A program made the translations under genes and the position numbers. From Lasioglossum baleicum (Eukaryota; Arthropoda; Insecta; Hymenoptera; Halictidae), in the NCBI RefSeq assembly GCF_051020765.1, contig NC_134943.1:11594001-11658000 (forward strand): a stretch of 64,000 nt of DNA, written 5' to 3'. Within the stretch, counting starts at the first letter, position 1. The number at the start of each line of letters is the position of its first letter. This document shows positions 1 to 11,787 of the stretch, in pieces. Below the pieces are notes generated by a model. That model worked only from the letters and a program-made list of their open reading frames with translations, was not told the DNA's origin and searched no databases.

Positions 1-630
1 CGCAACAGTTGACTCATAATTCGCGGATTACTCCAATTTTACCCGGGCGCCGGGGTATTTATATAGGATGTTCGGGAGTAGGTCCTGTTTCTAACGAGCT
101 GACTCAGCCCAACCTTGCCGTTTCATCGGCTGAGAAATCTCGGATTAGAACGCCGCCGTCTGAAATCGCAGCGTCGCGCACCGGTGGCGGTGGCGGTGCA
201 ACGACCAAAGTGCACGCCGTGACACGGCCGAAGTTAACGCCGCGTTCACATGACCGCGCGCTACCATGCCGCCACCAACGATCGATAAATATGATCGCGA
301 GTAGAACGCCGTGGCGCAATGGCCGCCCACCGTTCTCAACGAGATCGCTCTTCGGTCCCCAGATGCGAGATTAGCGCCACCAAATCGTTCCTTTTCACGC
401 GAGCCTACGCTCGACGAGAACGTTACGCTTCACACCCCGAAACTAGATATTTTCCTGACCCTTTCTCGCCATCACCCGGACACCCACCTGCCACGTTTAT
501 TCTCATCAAGCTTCTCCAAAATTATCTGGACCTTCCAACTCGATTTTTCCAGGGACAACACGTTTTAGCTTACTTAACCTTCGTGCAGCCAACCAAAACG
601 TATATGTAGATTATGTAAAACATTTTGTAT
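1..630. other. GC-rich stretch, no identifiable gene
   Basis: CpG-rich with overlapping open frames on both strands up to about 120 residues. None shows a known domain. A TATTTATATAGG element lies at about 56-67. The minus-strand frame at 104-319 (ending LIRDFSADETARLG) could be part of a downstream exon of the minus-strand gene, but there is no supporting splice or homology evidence. Confidence 0.4.
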
Positions 631-915
631 TTAACGCTAAACCTACCGAACGCTAAAAGCGGTTAAAATGTTTCAAAGAAATTAGTTATTGATTTAACTA
701 ATTAAAATATTAAATAATTTAAATATTACTCACAAGCAATTTTGCAATTTAAATCGTTCGACAAGGCCCTATTTAGTTCAATTTTGTGCAATTTTTATCA
801 CAATATGTGCTTGTGCAACGTGACTCAATTTCCATGCAAGCAACTTCGTCATTTCAATAATTGTAACATGGAAAACATAAAACCGGTCATTTGACCGGTA
901 ATGGTAGATTGTTAA
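631..915. mobile_element. piggyBac-like MITE, copy 1
   Basis: Flanked by TTAA at 631-634 and 912-915. The left end TTAACGCTAAACCTACCGA and right end read inward TTAACAATCTACCATTACCG are imperfect inverted repeats. The palindrome CCGGTCATTTGACCGG lies near the right end. The body is a reverse-complement relative of 49634-49847, sharing CAAGGC, TGCAATTTTTATCA and GCAACTTC-type blocks. TTAA target duplication is the signature of piggyBac-type elements. Confidence 0.75.
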
Positions 916-1979
916 CATATCTGCGGAAATACTCACTTCAAGACTATCAATTAATACATTAGAAATTTGGTAATACGTTTAGAGGAACATTAACAAGTTG
1001 TTGAAAGAAATCCAGTAAAATGCAGTTGGCTGCACAAGGGTTAAAGATGTTGTAGCGTACTTGTGATTCCAAAAATCTTCACAACTGAACATCAATTCAG
1101 CTGCTCTAATATATCTACGTATATAAATAATTTTATAAAAGCGAGCATTTATATTATAGAGTCACGGAAACGAAGGTTTGCGTTTACAGCATCTCGATTA
1201 CCGAATTGAAAGTTGTATGCACGATATTACGATTAAAATGTGTTTTAGCGTGTCTCTGTTTATCCTTCTAAATTGTAGGATGATCCCATCCGTTTAAAGG
1301 AGTTTAGCTCTCGACTTCCCTCGGTAAATCGTTATCATCGTCTGGAATTTATTCATCCCATAAAGTATGTATCTATGAACTTTCTACCGACGCATCCTCT
1401 GTTTTCCCTTCCCCTCCTGCCAGCCCGGTGTTCTACGTATAATCCTATTACATTTGAATGAGTACGAGAGTCGGCTATAATTCATTTAATTCTACTCCGG
1501 GTTTAAATCCTCTCGAGTTTCTACCATTAACGATAATCTCGTTTGTTACGTACTGTCCGCTGTAGTACCGACTGTTTCATAACATGCGTGACATTTTTAA
1601 GTGACCATTGTGTACGGAGTCTGCCAGGGCGAAGCTCCTATTGTGTCCTTTCTGATAAATCCGTTTCACCGTTCACGAGGAGATAAACGAATGCAAATAA
1701 ATGCAACGGCATTTCATTAGAACATTGCGATGCTTGTTCTGCGACGATAGATAGAGCCTATTTTACCAAGTGACAGTTCTAAAGACACGGTAATTAGTAG
1801 AATACGGAGTTTCTATTGGCTGGTAGAATTTGAAGCATATTGTAATGTTGTCTTTATTGCGATAAAGTCATTGCGGGATGAAATGAATTTTTATTTCTCT
1901 CGATAAAGATGTAACATTTCTATATTTATACGAATCTGTTAAAATCGAAACTTTTTGCATTTCATTCTGTCAAGATCGG
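916..1979. other. AT-rich stretch, nothing recognised
   Basis: No open frame, repeat boundary, RNA gene or regulatory motif could be supported here. Confidence 0.6.
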
Positions 1980-2500
1980 AGACCTATACCAAGTTAAATC
2001 TGTTGCAGACATCAAAGAGTAATCTAGAATGCGACTCGCGGCTGAGAATGTCTCTAAAATCCAGGCGTACGCTAACAATAACGTAATAAGAGACATCCTA
2101 GCCCGTGCTCTTAGAAGTAGCCAACCAACCGGTCAATGTCTTGAACTTGGGCGAGTATCAAAGAGCCCGAAAGGGATCTAAACACGGGATCCCTTTCATA
2201 TCTGAGTAGCTAAAGGACGACGTCTACCTACGCCGAATTCAGCGCTGTTAATAGAATAACAGGAAGCGTCTAAGTCACCAAGGTTGCGCGTGTCTTCGAC
2301 TTGGATATCATCAAAGAGCTGAGAAAGCAGCCTAAACATGGAACTTCTAATAAACATTGTGAGGCAGATGAGTGTCTAGAGAACCGAGACCTAGTGCCAG
2401 AAAGAACAGAGTAAAGGAGTTCTCCCGTGAAGTGGCTCGAGCAGCCAACTCCGGAGTTAATGTCTCAATTTTCGCTAGGAGAACGAGTAGCCAGACATAT
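1980..2500. repeat. Degenerate tandem array, about 150-bp unit
   Basis: The motif CATCAAAGAG recurs at about 2010, 2158 and 2308. Copies 2 and 3 share longer matches: GTCTTGAACTTGGG versus GTCTTCGACTTGG, and GATCTAAACACGG versus CAGCCTAAACATGG. Offsets of about 147-151 bp point to three or more diverged units. A 9-bp inverted repeat AAAGGGATC/GATCCCTTT lies in one unit. No coding function seen. Confidence 0.6.
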
Positions 2501-2599
2501 AGGACACTCGTTGAACATAGGGTAGCTAACTTCCAGCTGATACGTACGAGTATCTCGAGAACCTAGACAAGAGCGTGTCGGCGATATCTTCGAAACCTG

Positions 2600-3340
2600 T
2601 CACCCAATCAGGGGGAGATAAGGATAATGTAAACAAACACAGATGTCTTTAATACGCCCTGGCTGAATAATTGTCAGTTTCGTTTCTGACATTGAAAAGA
2701 ACAGAGCTTTCCCAGATGAGTGCAGCGTACGCGAAACCATCAATTGTACCAAATGGAAAGCGGAGAACGCCATCACCGTACTACCTTGGCCGTCCCAATC
2801 CCCTGATGCAATAGAAAATGTGTAGGCTCATTCGAAAAAGAATTTGTTTAAATTTTTCGACATTATAAAGTTGATTTTCGAGGTTGAAAAAATTATTTTG
2901 TAGTAGCCCAATCCTTTCCGAATAAAACAAAAAAAAAATGTAGCTCAATCGGACAAACAGTACTCGAGATAAAAATTCGTAAACGAGGCCCATTTTCGCC
3001 GAAATGGGCAAAAATTGAAAACTTCGAAGGCTTGCCATTTCTAAGAAAAATTCGTAACCGGCAAAATGATGACTTAAACCCCCCCTAATTTCACATGGAC
3101 TACAACATATTTCATTTAGAACAAAATCGACGATGGTGCCTGCAAAAAGTGATCGATTTGGCATGGAATGACCCGTAGTCCATAATGAAGAGCAAAATAA
3201 GAACTGTATAAGAAATGTAGAGTTGAGAAATGTATAGTTGGCGGGACGGTGCCAAGCTATAATTGCTAATGGAGGAGATTGGACTCCTTACTAAGTTTGA
3301 TATACAATAGGCTCGACTCGTATACAGTTTTCTACAAATA
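2600..3340. other. Gene-free, probable repeat-derived DNA
   Basis: The stretch at 2800-3120 has the look of an old transposon (GTTTGTCCGATTGAGCTACA on minus, and a CCCCCC-flanked GTAACCGGCAAAATGATGAC block), but no ends could be defined. Minus-strand frames at 2781-3164 and 3112-3378 show no domain. It lies in the presumed downstream intron of the Mnt gene. Confidence 0.4.
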
Positions 3341-3557
3341 TTAGGTTGTGCCAAAAGTTTCTTTCGCAATGCGCACATTTAATATTGTTACATCACACAA
3401 GTATTAGGTAGGGTTTACACAGGCCTAGCCCAGTCCGTTTCATTACCAAGTAATGAAACGTTAATAAACAGATGATCACGTTGTTTGTATAAGTATACTC
3501 GTGTGACGTAACAATATAAACGTACGCGTTGCGAAAGAATCTTTCGGGACCATCAAA
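3341..3557. mobile_element. Mariner-type MITE with long terminal inverted repeats
   Basis: A 217-bp element with TA at 3339-3340 and 3558-3559. The left end TTAGGTTGTGCCAAAAG and the right end (read inward) TTTGATGGTCCCGAAAG begin an imperfect inverted repeat of about 65 bp, including TTCTTTCGCAA and ATATTGTTACRTCACAC. The middle holds a perfect 10-bp hairpin, GTTTCATTAC with a 3-nt loop (3437-3459). No coding capacity. It lies in the Mnt intron downstream of the zipper exon. Confidence 0.85.
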
Positions 3558-3737
3558 TATATGAATATTTACAGAAACATGGTTGACACGCTCCTGTGGG
3601 ACAGACTGTAATTGAAGGACCCCAATCCTCGAGGTGACGCAAGCAGTTAGCCAGCGAGTCAGGTTGACCTTGACCGGTCAGTATCATCGGCGTTGTTCGC
3701 TTTGTGCGGAAGAAAGAATAGGACAGAAAGTACTCAC

Positions 3738-4071
3738 CGGACTCCGAGACGGATGGACTGCCCGCAGACCTGTCGGAGTTCCTGGAGCTGGCCGTGGAGC
3801 TGGTGAAAGAGGCTGTTCCGAGCGAGCACTCGGAAACGCTGCGTCGTTTCGATAGGAGGGCCGCGGTGGCTGCGGCTGCAACTGCGGAACCAGGTCTGCA
3901 GGAGGAGCCAGTCGGAGCGCTCGTGCTCAGCCCATGGAGCCCGTGGAGCTCGTGGAGTCCGTGCAGGCCCGTCTGGCTCGTCAGCTGCTCCAGCCGTCGC
4001 CTGAGGAACCTTTGCTCGCGAGACAGCTGTTCCTTGTGCACGGCGTGCTTGCGCTCACGCTCCTCCAGGTT
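3738..4071 (-). CDS. Mnt: Mnt/Mxd-family bHLH-Zip transcription factor, leucine-zipper exon
   Basis: Continuation of the gene whose bHLH exon lies at 23764-23878. On the minus strand a CTCTGTTGCAG acceptor precedes AACCTGGAG. The exon is 334 nt, starts in phase 0 and ends one base into a codon at TCCG/GTGAGT. It encodes NLEERERKH...EQLSREQRFLRRRLEQL, a heptad zipper with Leu at residues 2, 16, 23 and 30 and His at 9. It closely resembles the KLEE...REQRFLKRRLEQL zipper of Mxd/Mnt proteins. After the zipper come an unusual Leu-His-Gly/Glu run (GLHGLHELHGLHGL), an Ala-rich stretch, then RRSVSECSLGT and a Ser-rich acidic tail ending SDRSAGSPSVSES. That tail corresponds in position to the DSIGS...SERSDSD region of vertebrate Mxd. 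The frame stays open beyond both splice sites, but those extensions look intronic. The next (probably last) exon was not found. Confidence 0.88.
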
Positions 4072-4151
4072 CTGCAACAGAGAGCGAACGAAGCCGGCGA
4101 TTATGCGCTGCACAACTCAAAGGTATACATATATGTACATGCGTGTATAAT

Positions 4152-4173
4152 TGTGTGTGTGTGTGTGTGTGTG
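4152..4173. repeat. (TG)n microsatellite
   Basis: Eleven TG units in the Mnt intron, about 80 bp upstream (minus strand) of the zipper-exon acceptor. Confidence 0.95.
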
Positions 4174-5615
4174 CACGTGTCCCTATGATACGATGCGATG
4201 CGTTACGTTGCATCGTCCTACGGCTCTCTCACTGCCGGATCGATACCACAGCTCTCGGAATCCTGTACGGTCCAGGCGAACGCCTGGGGCTCTGGGATAC
4301 ACGGCCCAGGGAATCCGTGTCCAGCTCGACGCCGACCTGCGAGGGATTTCGGGATCGGATTCTTTCCTCCCTTACCAAAAAGTCTGTCTATTAAGGGGCT
4401 AGACTCGTTTCTAGGATTGCAAGGGTGCGGGATGCGCCTTTTCTTCCTCGGTAATGCATACGTGTGGGTTTTCAGTAGTCAACAGCGCCACATAAAAGAT
4501 CAATCTAGTTTAATCTAATTACGAGGCGTAATTTAGTAGCTACTTTCGTAAAGGTGCGACAGCTACACGCCGCCGAATAATGCAAATCACGCCTTGTAAA
4601 CGTAAAAATAGGACTTTTCAGGACTATTGCGGCCTAGATTGATCTTGTATCTAGCGCTTTTGATAACTGAAATAACCCATCAATTCTGGAAACGAGAGTC
4701 CATCCCCTTAAGTCGGAGAAACTTAATTCTGATACAGGCGGAATCATAAGCTGATTCTTCTGCGAAAATGCGGTGCGGTATAGAACGATAATTTTTCCGT
4801 TCGACGTGTTTATGAGATAGACAAATGGGTGAAACCAACTTCCTCCGTCCCCCTCGAATGAAATCGATAATCCCGCCCCGAAGAGAACCAACAGGACCAA
4901 TCGGACATTTCGATAAAAATGATAAGCCTCGTCGAAGATCCTTCGATCATTCCCCATCTCGAATCACTGCCTGATCGTTCACTCGCGATCCACTGCAGCC
5001 AAGAGACTCTCAAGGCTTAATAAAACAACCTCGACGTCTCCGGGTTCCAATGCGATAAATTAACGTAGTACACTTTAGTGGATCACTCGAGCGGACTTTC
5101 ACTCGGGATCTCGTCGAAGGCCGATCAGCCCGCGGATTTTTGCGAAATAACTTTCGGTATAAATTCGACATCGGTCGGGCATGGATTACCGGTCGTTTAA
5201 TCTTCGACGTTTAATCCGCTCGACCCCTCTCGTCCGTTCGACTCTCGTACGCTGAAAAACAGATACGGGGTAATCCAGTCCGCGCGCGGCAAAGCTCCCC
5301 GAACCGAGGATTTCTTAATGCGTTTATGTTAAATTATGCGAGACAGAGCAGGGAGGACAGAGGCTTTTCCATCGGAGAGAAAGGATCCGATATTTAACCG
5401 CGTCCGTTGGCGGAGCTTTTTCCTTCTATCTTTGTTTGCGCTCCGGCCGTCCTTGGAAATTAATTCGATGAACTCGGAACAGTTTCGCAGGCAGCGTGGA
5501 ACACGGTTCCGCGCGGCGAAAAATTGCAGGATTACCGGGGCGAACCGTGGACCGCCCACGCGGATTACCGATGGATCCGAGGACTTCAACTTTAAATAAT
5601 TTAACCCGACTCTCC

Positions 5616-5616
<1 letters not shown>

Positions 5617-5669
<53 letters not shown>
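5617..5669. repeat. (TC)n microsatellite
   Basis: About 26 uninterrupted TC units in the Mnt intron. The surrounding DNA (4200-6890) is CpG-rich without a recognisable gene. Confidence 0.95.
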
Positions 5670-5671
<2 letters not shown>

Positions 5672-6897
5672 GAAACATTCGTTAGCCCCTGATGAGCCTC
5701 CGGAAATATTATTTTCCTCCAGGCTGCTTGAGAAAGTCCAGCCTTTGTCCGCGAGCAGAACTTTTAAATCCTTCCGGCTGGACCAGTTTTAATTGCGAGT
5801 TGCCGCGATCGTGCACACGGAAAATATCCGACGTACAATAATCACCGTTGCATAATCCATTTACGGCTCAAGCCTTTGCCGAACGGTTTTTTAATCATTT
5901 GCCGTCTCGAATTTCCGTGTGTTCGTTGAATGTAAGTTTCTGATAAAATTAGGTGTTCGATGTACGCACATAACAGAACAATAAAGACTCGTTGTTAGTG
6001 GATTTACAGAGTTGACCCGCGGCTACTGCGGGAATTGAAGTTATACAACTTCACGGACGAGCACGTTTTCAATAAGACGAATCGATGCGCGACGATAATT
6101 GCGCGAACGCCAGACACGCGTCGCTAAATATTTCTGCTGGCGTCGTGTTAGAAGACTGTCGTCACTATAGTTTCATTCAAATCAATATCTATTTCAATTG
6201 CGAGAGCTATGCACTCCATTCGTGGCTGTGCACCCACTTCTTAAGGTTGGTACTTTAATCATTCACATTTTATTTTTGTAGCCAACTTCATCGGAGGACT
6301 TCGAATAATTAAATGTTTCTATTCCTTCGCTTATATTCGTCAACCTAAATCTACGAGTTTTCGAGAATCGGAATAATGTTGGTGAAATATCGAAGCTGTA
6401 ATATTAGCAATTTTTTGCATTACACTAAAGATAGGACAATTATTAAAGTTAGAATAACACCGAAACGATACTGAAGCATTAAAAGGAGCAACGTTCGAGA
6501 GAACCATACGAAGGTTAGGCCATTTCTGCGGGGAAGCAGAGAGAACATCGAGGCTGGACTCCGAGATCCGGTCGAAGTGTGGCCAGCGTCATCGGAGACC
6601 AGGTTCGACTAGATTCAATTAAAGAAGACACGACGTACCGTGCATCCGGAGTGATCGAGAGGTTGCGCAGTAATTAAGGCGACGGATCACGCGATCGTGA
6701 ATTAAGAGAAGCCGATCACGATCGTCGTTATTGATTCGTGTTCGGGTCGCAGAACATTCTTTCGCCCCGTGGCCACGAATCGAGTGAGTATCGATCTTCG
6801 ATGGCGGCTACGTGTCCACCATTAAACGAGCGACAATTTAAAGCAATTATCGTACGGAGTCGAAAGAATTCTAACTTTTAATTACTCGGATATCGTA

Positions 6898-7587
6898 GGG
6901 TAAAGTAACCAAGTATGGTATAGTCGCCTATTATGGCACTACCTTATATCTTGTAAAGGAGAAGTCGCACTTCAGTGAGAAAATCCTCTAACAATAGTTT
7001 ACCATGTTTACTCAACTACTCAATGTTTACTCAATGTATCGATCCTCCGCCAGTTGTGTCTCCGCGTGTTGAATATTTTTGTGGTTAGATTTTCGATTGC
7101 ATTTTTTTCGAGGAAGGTAAGTGATTTTAAAATGTTTGAACATATCTGTACTTTCAGTTTATTTATATTAATGTCTGCCAACTGTCGGTTTGGTCTGAAA
7201 TTCTCCTTGTCAGTAGCCATTTTCTCCTTGTCAGTAGCTAGTATTATCAGTCCACGTGGAGTTCCCAATATGGCACTACCAAGGTTCCCTAATATGGGTA
7301 TAGCTATTGACATTCTTGCTGTGGGTGCCAAATGTAGTACCAGGTGTCATATTAGGGACTCAAGGTGTACCATATTAAGAACCCCTTTCACTGGAACCTG
7401 CAAATGACACACCACAAACAAAATATTTTTCCCAAGCTGTATTAATTTTTCAACAAACTTGACCCCAGAGAATCTTATCGGTAGGAAATGCATCTGCAAC
7501 TGGTAATTTTTTGGACGAAAAAGAGCAGTCTAAAATAATCAAAAAATTACATCAACAGAAAGTGGTTCATATTTGGGCACTTTACCC
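6898..7587. mobile_element. 690-bp TA-flanked DNA transposon (GGGTAAAGT termini)
   Basis: Left end GGGTAAAGTAACCAAGTATG and right end, read inward, GGGTAAAGTGCCCAAATATG form a short inverted repeat. TA is present on each side (6896-6897, 7588-7589). The interior repeats AATATGGCAC/TACC-like motifs (about 6930, 7268, 7291, 7352), as subterminal transposase sites often do. Open frames inside do not resemble a transposase. Non-autonomous Tc1/mariner-like element; family not named. Confidence 0.8.
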
Positions 7588-7589
7588 TA

Positions 7590-8386
7590 CTTACAATCTC
7601 GAAACTTTCAATTTAGTGTTTTTCTTATTTTAAGTTCTTATTTTGCGTTTGAAGTAGTCATTTCATTGAATAAAAATTTGTTTATGTTCGAGTTACATGA
7701 AGTTCCACGTAAACAGTTCTGTAGAATTGATAACTGATAGTAATGTGTTAAAGAAATTTTTATCTGATTGTTCGGAGATGATTGGAAATAACCAAGAGCG
7801 AAAAGTTTCCCTAAGTTTCATGATTGAAGTTGTGCAGCGCACCGTTGATGAAGGAACTGATTTCGACATTAAGGTCCATCTCTCGTTTCGCAATTCGCGA
7901 AAGAGGAGGCCGACCAGTTCCGGTGTAGAAGGCCAAACGCGAAGTAACCGAGACTCGTCGATTGCATAGCCGCGATTAGGAAGGCTTCCCATTGCGTCAC
8001 CGGCGCGGCGCAGCAAGAAGTGGAGAACGCTGTTTTCTTTCTTCCGGCGCGTAATCGACAAGCATTTCACTCGAGGCTCGCTGCTGAATTCACTTTAACT
8101 CTCGAACGACTTTCCATTTACATAGTACCAGCTACGCTAGTAAGCAATCCACTGTTCCTCTTAAAACCCTGCTAACACGTTTTACATTTTAATTTTCCCA
8201 CACTTCACCCTCTTAAGAAATGGACGACCGTGGCTGAAAGAGAATTTCACTCGAGCAACGCGCGCTTTTATACAGTGTAATTTTATATTAATAATACATT
8301 CTGGTGAAATTCAATTTTATCGATGAATTTTAGTAGAGAATATTTTCAATTTATCTGAATCAACTTTAGCGGTGGTTGGTGCCGCT

Positions 8387-8389
<3 letters not shown>
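7590..8389. other. Intronic stretch, nothing recognised
   Basis: The overlapping frames at 7693-8070 (minus) and 7697-7969 (plus) lie on opposite strands of the same DNA and carry no domain. No repeat boundary seen. Confidence 0.5.

Positions 8390-8463
<74 letters not shown>
8390..8463. repeat. (TA)n microsatellite
   Basis: About 37 uninterrupted AT units in the Mnt intron, the longest simple repeat of the window. Likely hypervariable and cruciform-prone. Confidence 0.97.
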
Positions 8464-8466
<3 letters not shown>

Positions 8467-8949
8467 AAGAATTTTAGAAACGTATATCAGATTATTGATT
8501 AAAAGAAACTGCGAGCGTAATTAATCGAATTGCTGAAAACTTGCATGACAATTAAAACTGCAGCAGGAAATTTGCACCCGATCGCAGCGTTGAATAAAAC
8601 TAGTAAAGTTGATTAGGTGAGTGCAGCGCGAACGTATGCGGTAAACCCGAACAGAGGGTGCTCTACATGCAGAAATAAATGGGAATTGTGGAATAAAATT
8701 TTTCGCGCGGCGCTTCGTTCCCGAGATAATCGACTTCGAAAGTTTGCTGATGCGCGTGCATTCGTGGCTGCGCGAAGTAGAGACGGTACGCCATGAACAG
8801 ACGCGTTGGTATAACAAATTTTTAGATTTCATTCGAACATTTTATTCCGAGTTTCTCGTTCAGTTTTTACGTGTGCATTGCACAATCTAGTAAAAAGAAT
8901 CAACAATATGAAACTAAACATTTCCAAACAAATAAAATGGTTTGCTACT

Positions 8950-9116
8950 TCTATTTAATTAATTATCAATAAACTGATAGAATCAATCAAAGATATATAT
9001 ATTTATGATTTCTCATATATTAAAATTATTACGGGGAAGAAATAACATTCTGTTTGGTTTCTATTTCTTGCAATCGCCGCAGACAATTTTTATTTTGCAT
9101 AAAGATCCGCAGTCTA
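8950..9116. mobile_element. Short TIR-family element, right part
   Basis: The right terminus TTGCATAAAGATCCGCAGTC is intact. The body from about 8985 matches 15600-15730 (GGGGAAGAAA, TTGGTTTCTATTTCTTGCAA, CAGACAATTTTTATTTT). The left end is degraded, so the start is approximate. Confidence 0.6.
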
Positions 9117-9119
9117 ATT

Positions 9120-10615
9120 GTCAAACATCTCAGAACGTGTTTTAAATATTTCTCGATTAATTCGACAGAGATAAGCGGCTTTTGAAAATGAAGACTTGTG
9201 CCCTCAGCTTTTTAAAACAGCAGTCTTTCGCAGACTGTTTAAACACAATTTGAAAATGATCGATGGAAGATGCATTATTTAAGATTCATTGTGTTTCCGG
9301 GATTGAAATGCGCGCGTTATACGCGAGGCCTGTATTAATAATTCTCGCAAGCTCGTTGAATATTTGAAACACTTAATATGTCATGCGAAAGATTCAACTT
9401 ATAATATCCAACTGTGTATCGCGTTTTATTCGCTAAGGTTCAACACGGTCACGCCTCCGCGATGCATTTTTCAGTTGATTCTGTTACGTTTACTTCCACC
9501 TGGTGCTACGCAAGCCGGTTTGATTGTGTGACGGAGCTTCCCGAGCGAAAGTTATACAAATTTTATGAAAAAAGTTCTCTGAAAGAAGAAAGTTACTCCG
9601 GGGAATACGTAAACACGAAGACTACAATTTCAGTTCGGGGAGTATCACGTCAAGCACAGTGTCCCGTATTTCTTCAGCCCCGGATGAAGAATGAGCTCGC
9701 GCAATACAAAATTAATTAAAGTTCATGTAGAACCTACTAAAAAGTTTGCTAATTGTACAGCAACAATCGCTGGAACTTCCTCTCTTTCAATTTCCCTCAC
9801 TGTCTTACATTCTCTTTCTCGAATATCATTTATTATCGTCATTTATCGTCATACCCTTTTACCATTAAAATTTTATATTGGCTTTACTGCCTCATTATTT
9901 CTAAAACTGTATCTCCTCTGTCAATAATTTTAACAAGTCGAAAATGGTGTGATGAAATTCTCATAACGTCGACGATTTTGTGATATGCAATTTTTGTCAT
10001 GTTCATTTTTGTCAAAACAAAACCGACTAAAGAGAAGACGGACACATCGACTCGTTAGAAAAATTGTTTGCAACTGGGAAAGCATAAATTATTCGATGAA
10101 CGTTTCGCCGAATGTTCCTCTCGTATTTAGCGGATGAAGCGTCGCAGTTCTGAGCCGTTTTTTATGGCCCGGTAGAGTGAAAACGAGCGAAGAAGACGAA
10201 AGAAACAGGCATGTAAATAAGGACAGTAGGAAGAGCGATGACGACGCGATAGGGGTAGCTGTTAAGGGGTATGGGGAAGCAGTCTGCGATTTATGACACC
10301 CTTCCAGAACACTACACAGTATAGTCCCCCTGTAATCACTTCTTCTATTCGGAAGAAGAGAACGTCTTGGAATAAGAGGGACGGATAAAAAGTGAGGACA
10401 GAGAGATGCTGCGATAAGAGACTGGAATGGAGCAGGAATAGGACGATGGATAATACGGCGTGGCTGAACGATTAGAACCGAGAAGAGTTCGCAAAACAAT
10501 CGTCGGACGGACCTGTGAAACAGAGGTATCTCAGCTCCAGAAAATTACAAAATCTATCAGATAGAGTACAATCTATACAAAATCTTTGCCTGCAATCTAG
10601 AAAAGTTTATTTGAA
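9120..10615. other. Intronic stretch, nothing recognised
   Basis: Mixed composition. Frames at 9414-9719 (plus) and 10089-10499 (minus) lack domains, and the latter is low-complexity Ser/Leu/Pro. Confidence 0.55.
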
Positions 10616-10617
10616 TA

Positions 10618-11170
10618 TTAGGTTGTAAAGATAGAAATGCAGGATTTTTGTGTTCCATTGTTTTAATTATAATTTTGTATCAATAAATATTTACCTTAAT
10701 TTAATGAGTTATATTTAATGAGTCATTTTAAAGCTTGTTTTACGCTCTATTTAATTATTCTTTTGATATTCAATTTTATTCAAATTTTTATTAAATTATT
10801 TGGCTTTTATTTCAGAATGTCAAAACGCGATTTTCGCATTATTTTTTTCTATGAGTTCAAACTAGGCTGAACTGCCGCTCAAGCGGCTCGGAATATCAAG
10901 GAAGTATCGGGCGAAGGAAGTGTCAACGAATGCACAGTGCTCATAGAAAAAAATAATGCTAAAATCGCGTTTTGACGTCCTGACATAAAAGTCATATAAT
11001 TTAATAAAAATTTGAATAAAATTCACTATCGAGAGCATAATTAAATAGAGCGTAAAACAAGCATTAAAAAATGACATGTAACTCATTAAATTAAGGTAAC
11101 TATTTATTGGTATAAAATTGTAATTAAAACAAAGGAGCAAAAATCCTGCATTTCTTTCTTCACAACCTAA
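10618..11170. mobile_element. 553-bp mariner-type foldback element
   Basis: Both arms begin TTAGGTTGT and are inverted copies of each other for about 230-240 bp (left 10618-10857, right 10939-11170). TA dinucleotides lie at 10616-10617 and 11171-11172. Shared arm motifs include GCAGGATTTTTG, TTTACGCTCTATTTAATTA and AAACGCGATTTT. The unpaired centre (about 80 bp) is GC-richer and holds a GCCGCTCAAGCGGC hairpin. No transposase. The arms are still well matched, which suggests fairly recent formation or purging through hairpin repair. Confidence 0.88.
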
Positions 11171-11610
11171 TAATTCCATTTTTATGCGAATCAGAATTTA
11201 CGACTTTCAGAGAACAGTCCGAGAACGGGGAGGTTTAGAATCGCTCTAAAAAGCTTACCTTTGCCTTAATTATGCAAGTGGAAAGAAGGTTAAAAGTGTA
11301 ATTAGTCTTAATTAGCCCCTTCGCTGATATTTGCGCGTTACTCTCATTTTCCATTCTAATCTGTGCTCGAAAGTGGCCCGTTTTTAAGGATGCGTGATCC
11401 TCTTAAGCGATAATAGCACCGTGAATCGTGAGGTTTCTTCGGGGAGCTGCTTGTGTCTTGGAAATTCGAATGTGCATGTCGTTTCGACTCTTGGCATCGT
11501 CGCTGTTTATTGAAATTCACAGCATTTCAGTCAAAGTTGTATATATTCGTGTAATGCACACATTAAAATTGAACAGAAATTTATTTCTTGTATTGTTAGC
11601 GCTTCATTGC

Positions 11611-11787
11611 TAGACTGCGGATCTTTATTCATAATAAAAATTGTCTGCACCGGTCCCATGAAATAGAAACTAAATTGAATGTTATTTCTTCCGAAATTAT
11701 ATATCGACGTCTTCAATTTTTTCCATTTTTCAACAATTTTCAATTTCGTATACTCAATTTTGCTGTAAGTGCATGGAAATGCGTCTA
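11611..11787. mobile_element. Short TIR-family element, copy
   Basis: 177 bp from TAGACTGCGGATCTTTATTC to a decayed inverted end, ACTCAATTTTGCTGTAAGTG then GTCTA. The interior TTGTCTGC and ACTCAATTTTGCT motifs match the copy at 15533-15730. Confidence 0.65.

Noticed and set aside
104..319. Minus-strand frame ending LIRDFSADETARLG as the missing last Mnt exon
   Set aside because: No acceptor in the right phase was established and no similarity to Mxd/Mnt C-termini is visible.
6600..6800. GTGAGTATCG donor-like site at about 6784 suggesting a plus-strand 5' exon
   Set aside because: No open frame, acceptor or promoter evidence supports it. Such donors occur by chance every few kb.
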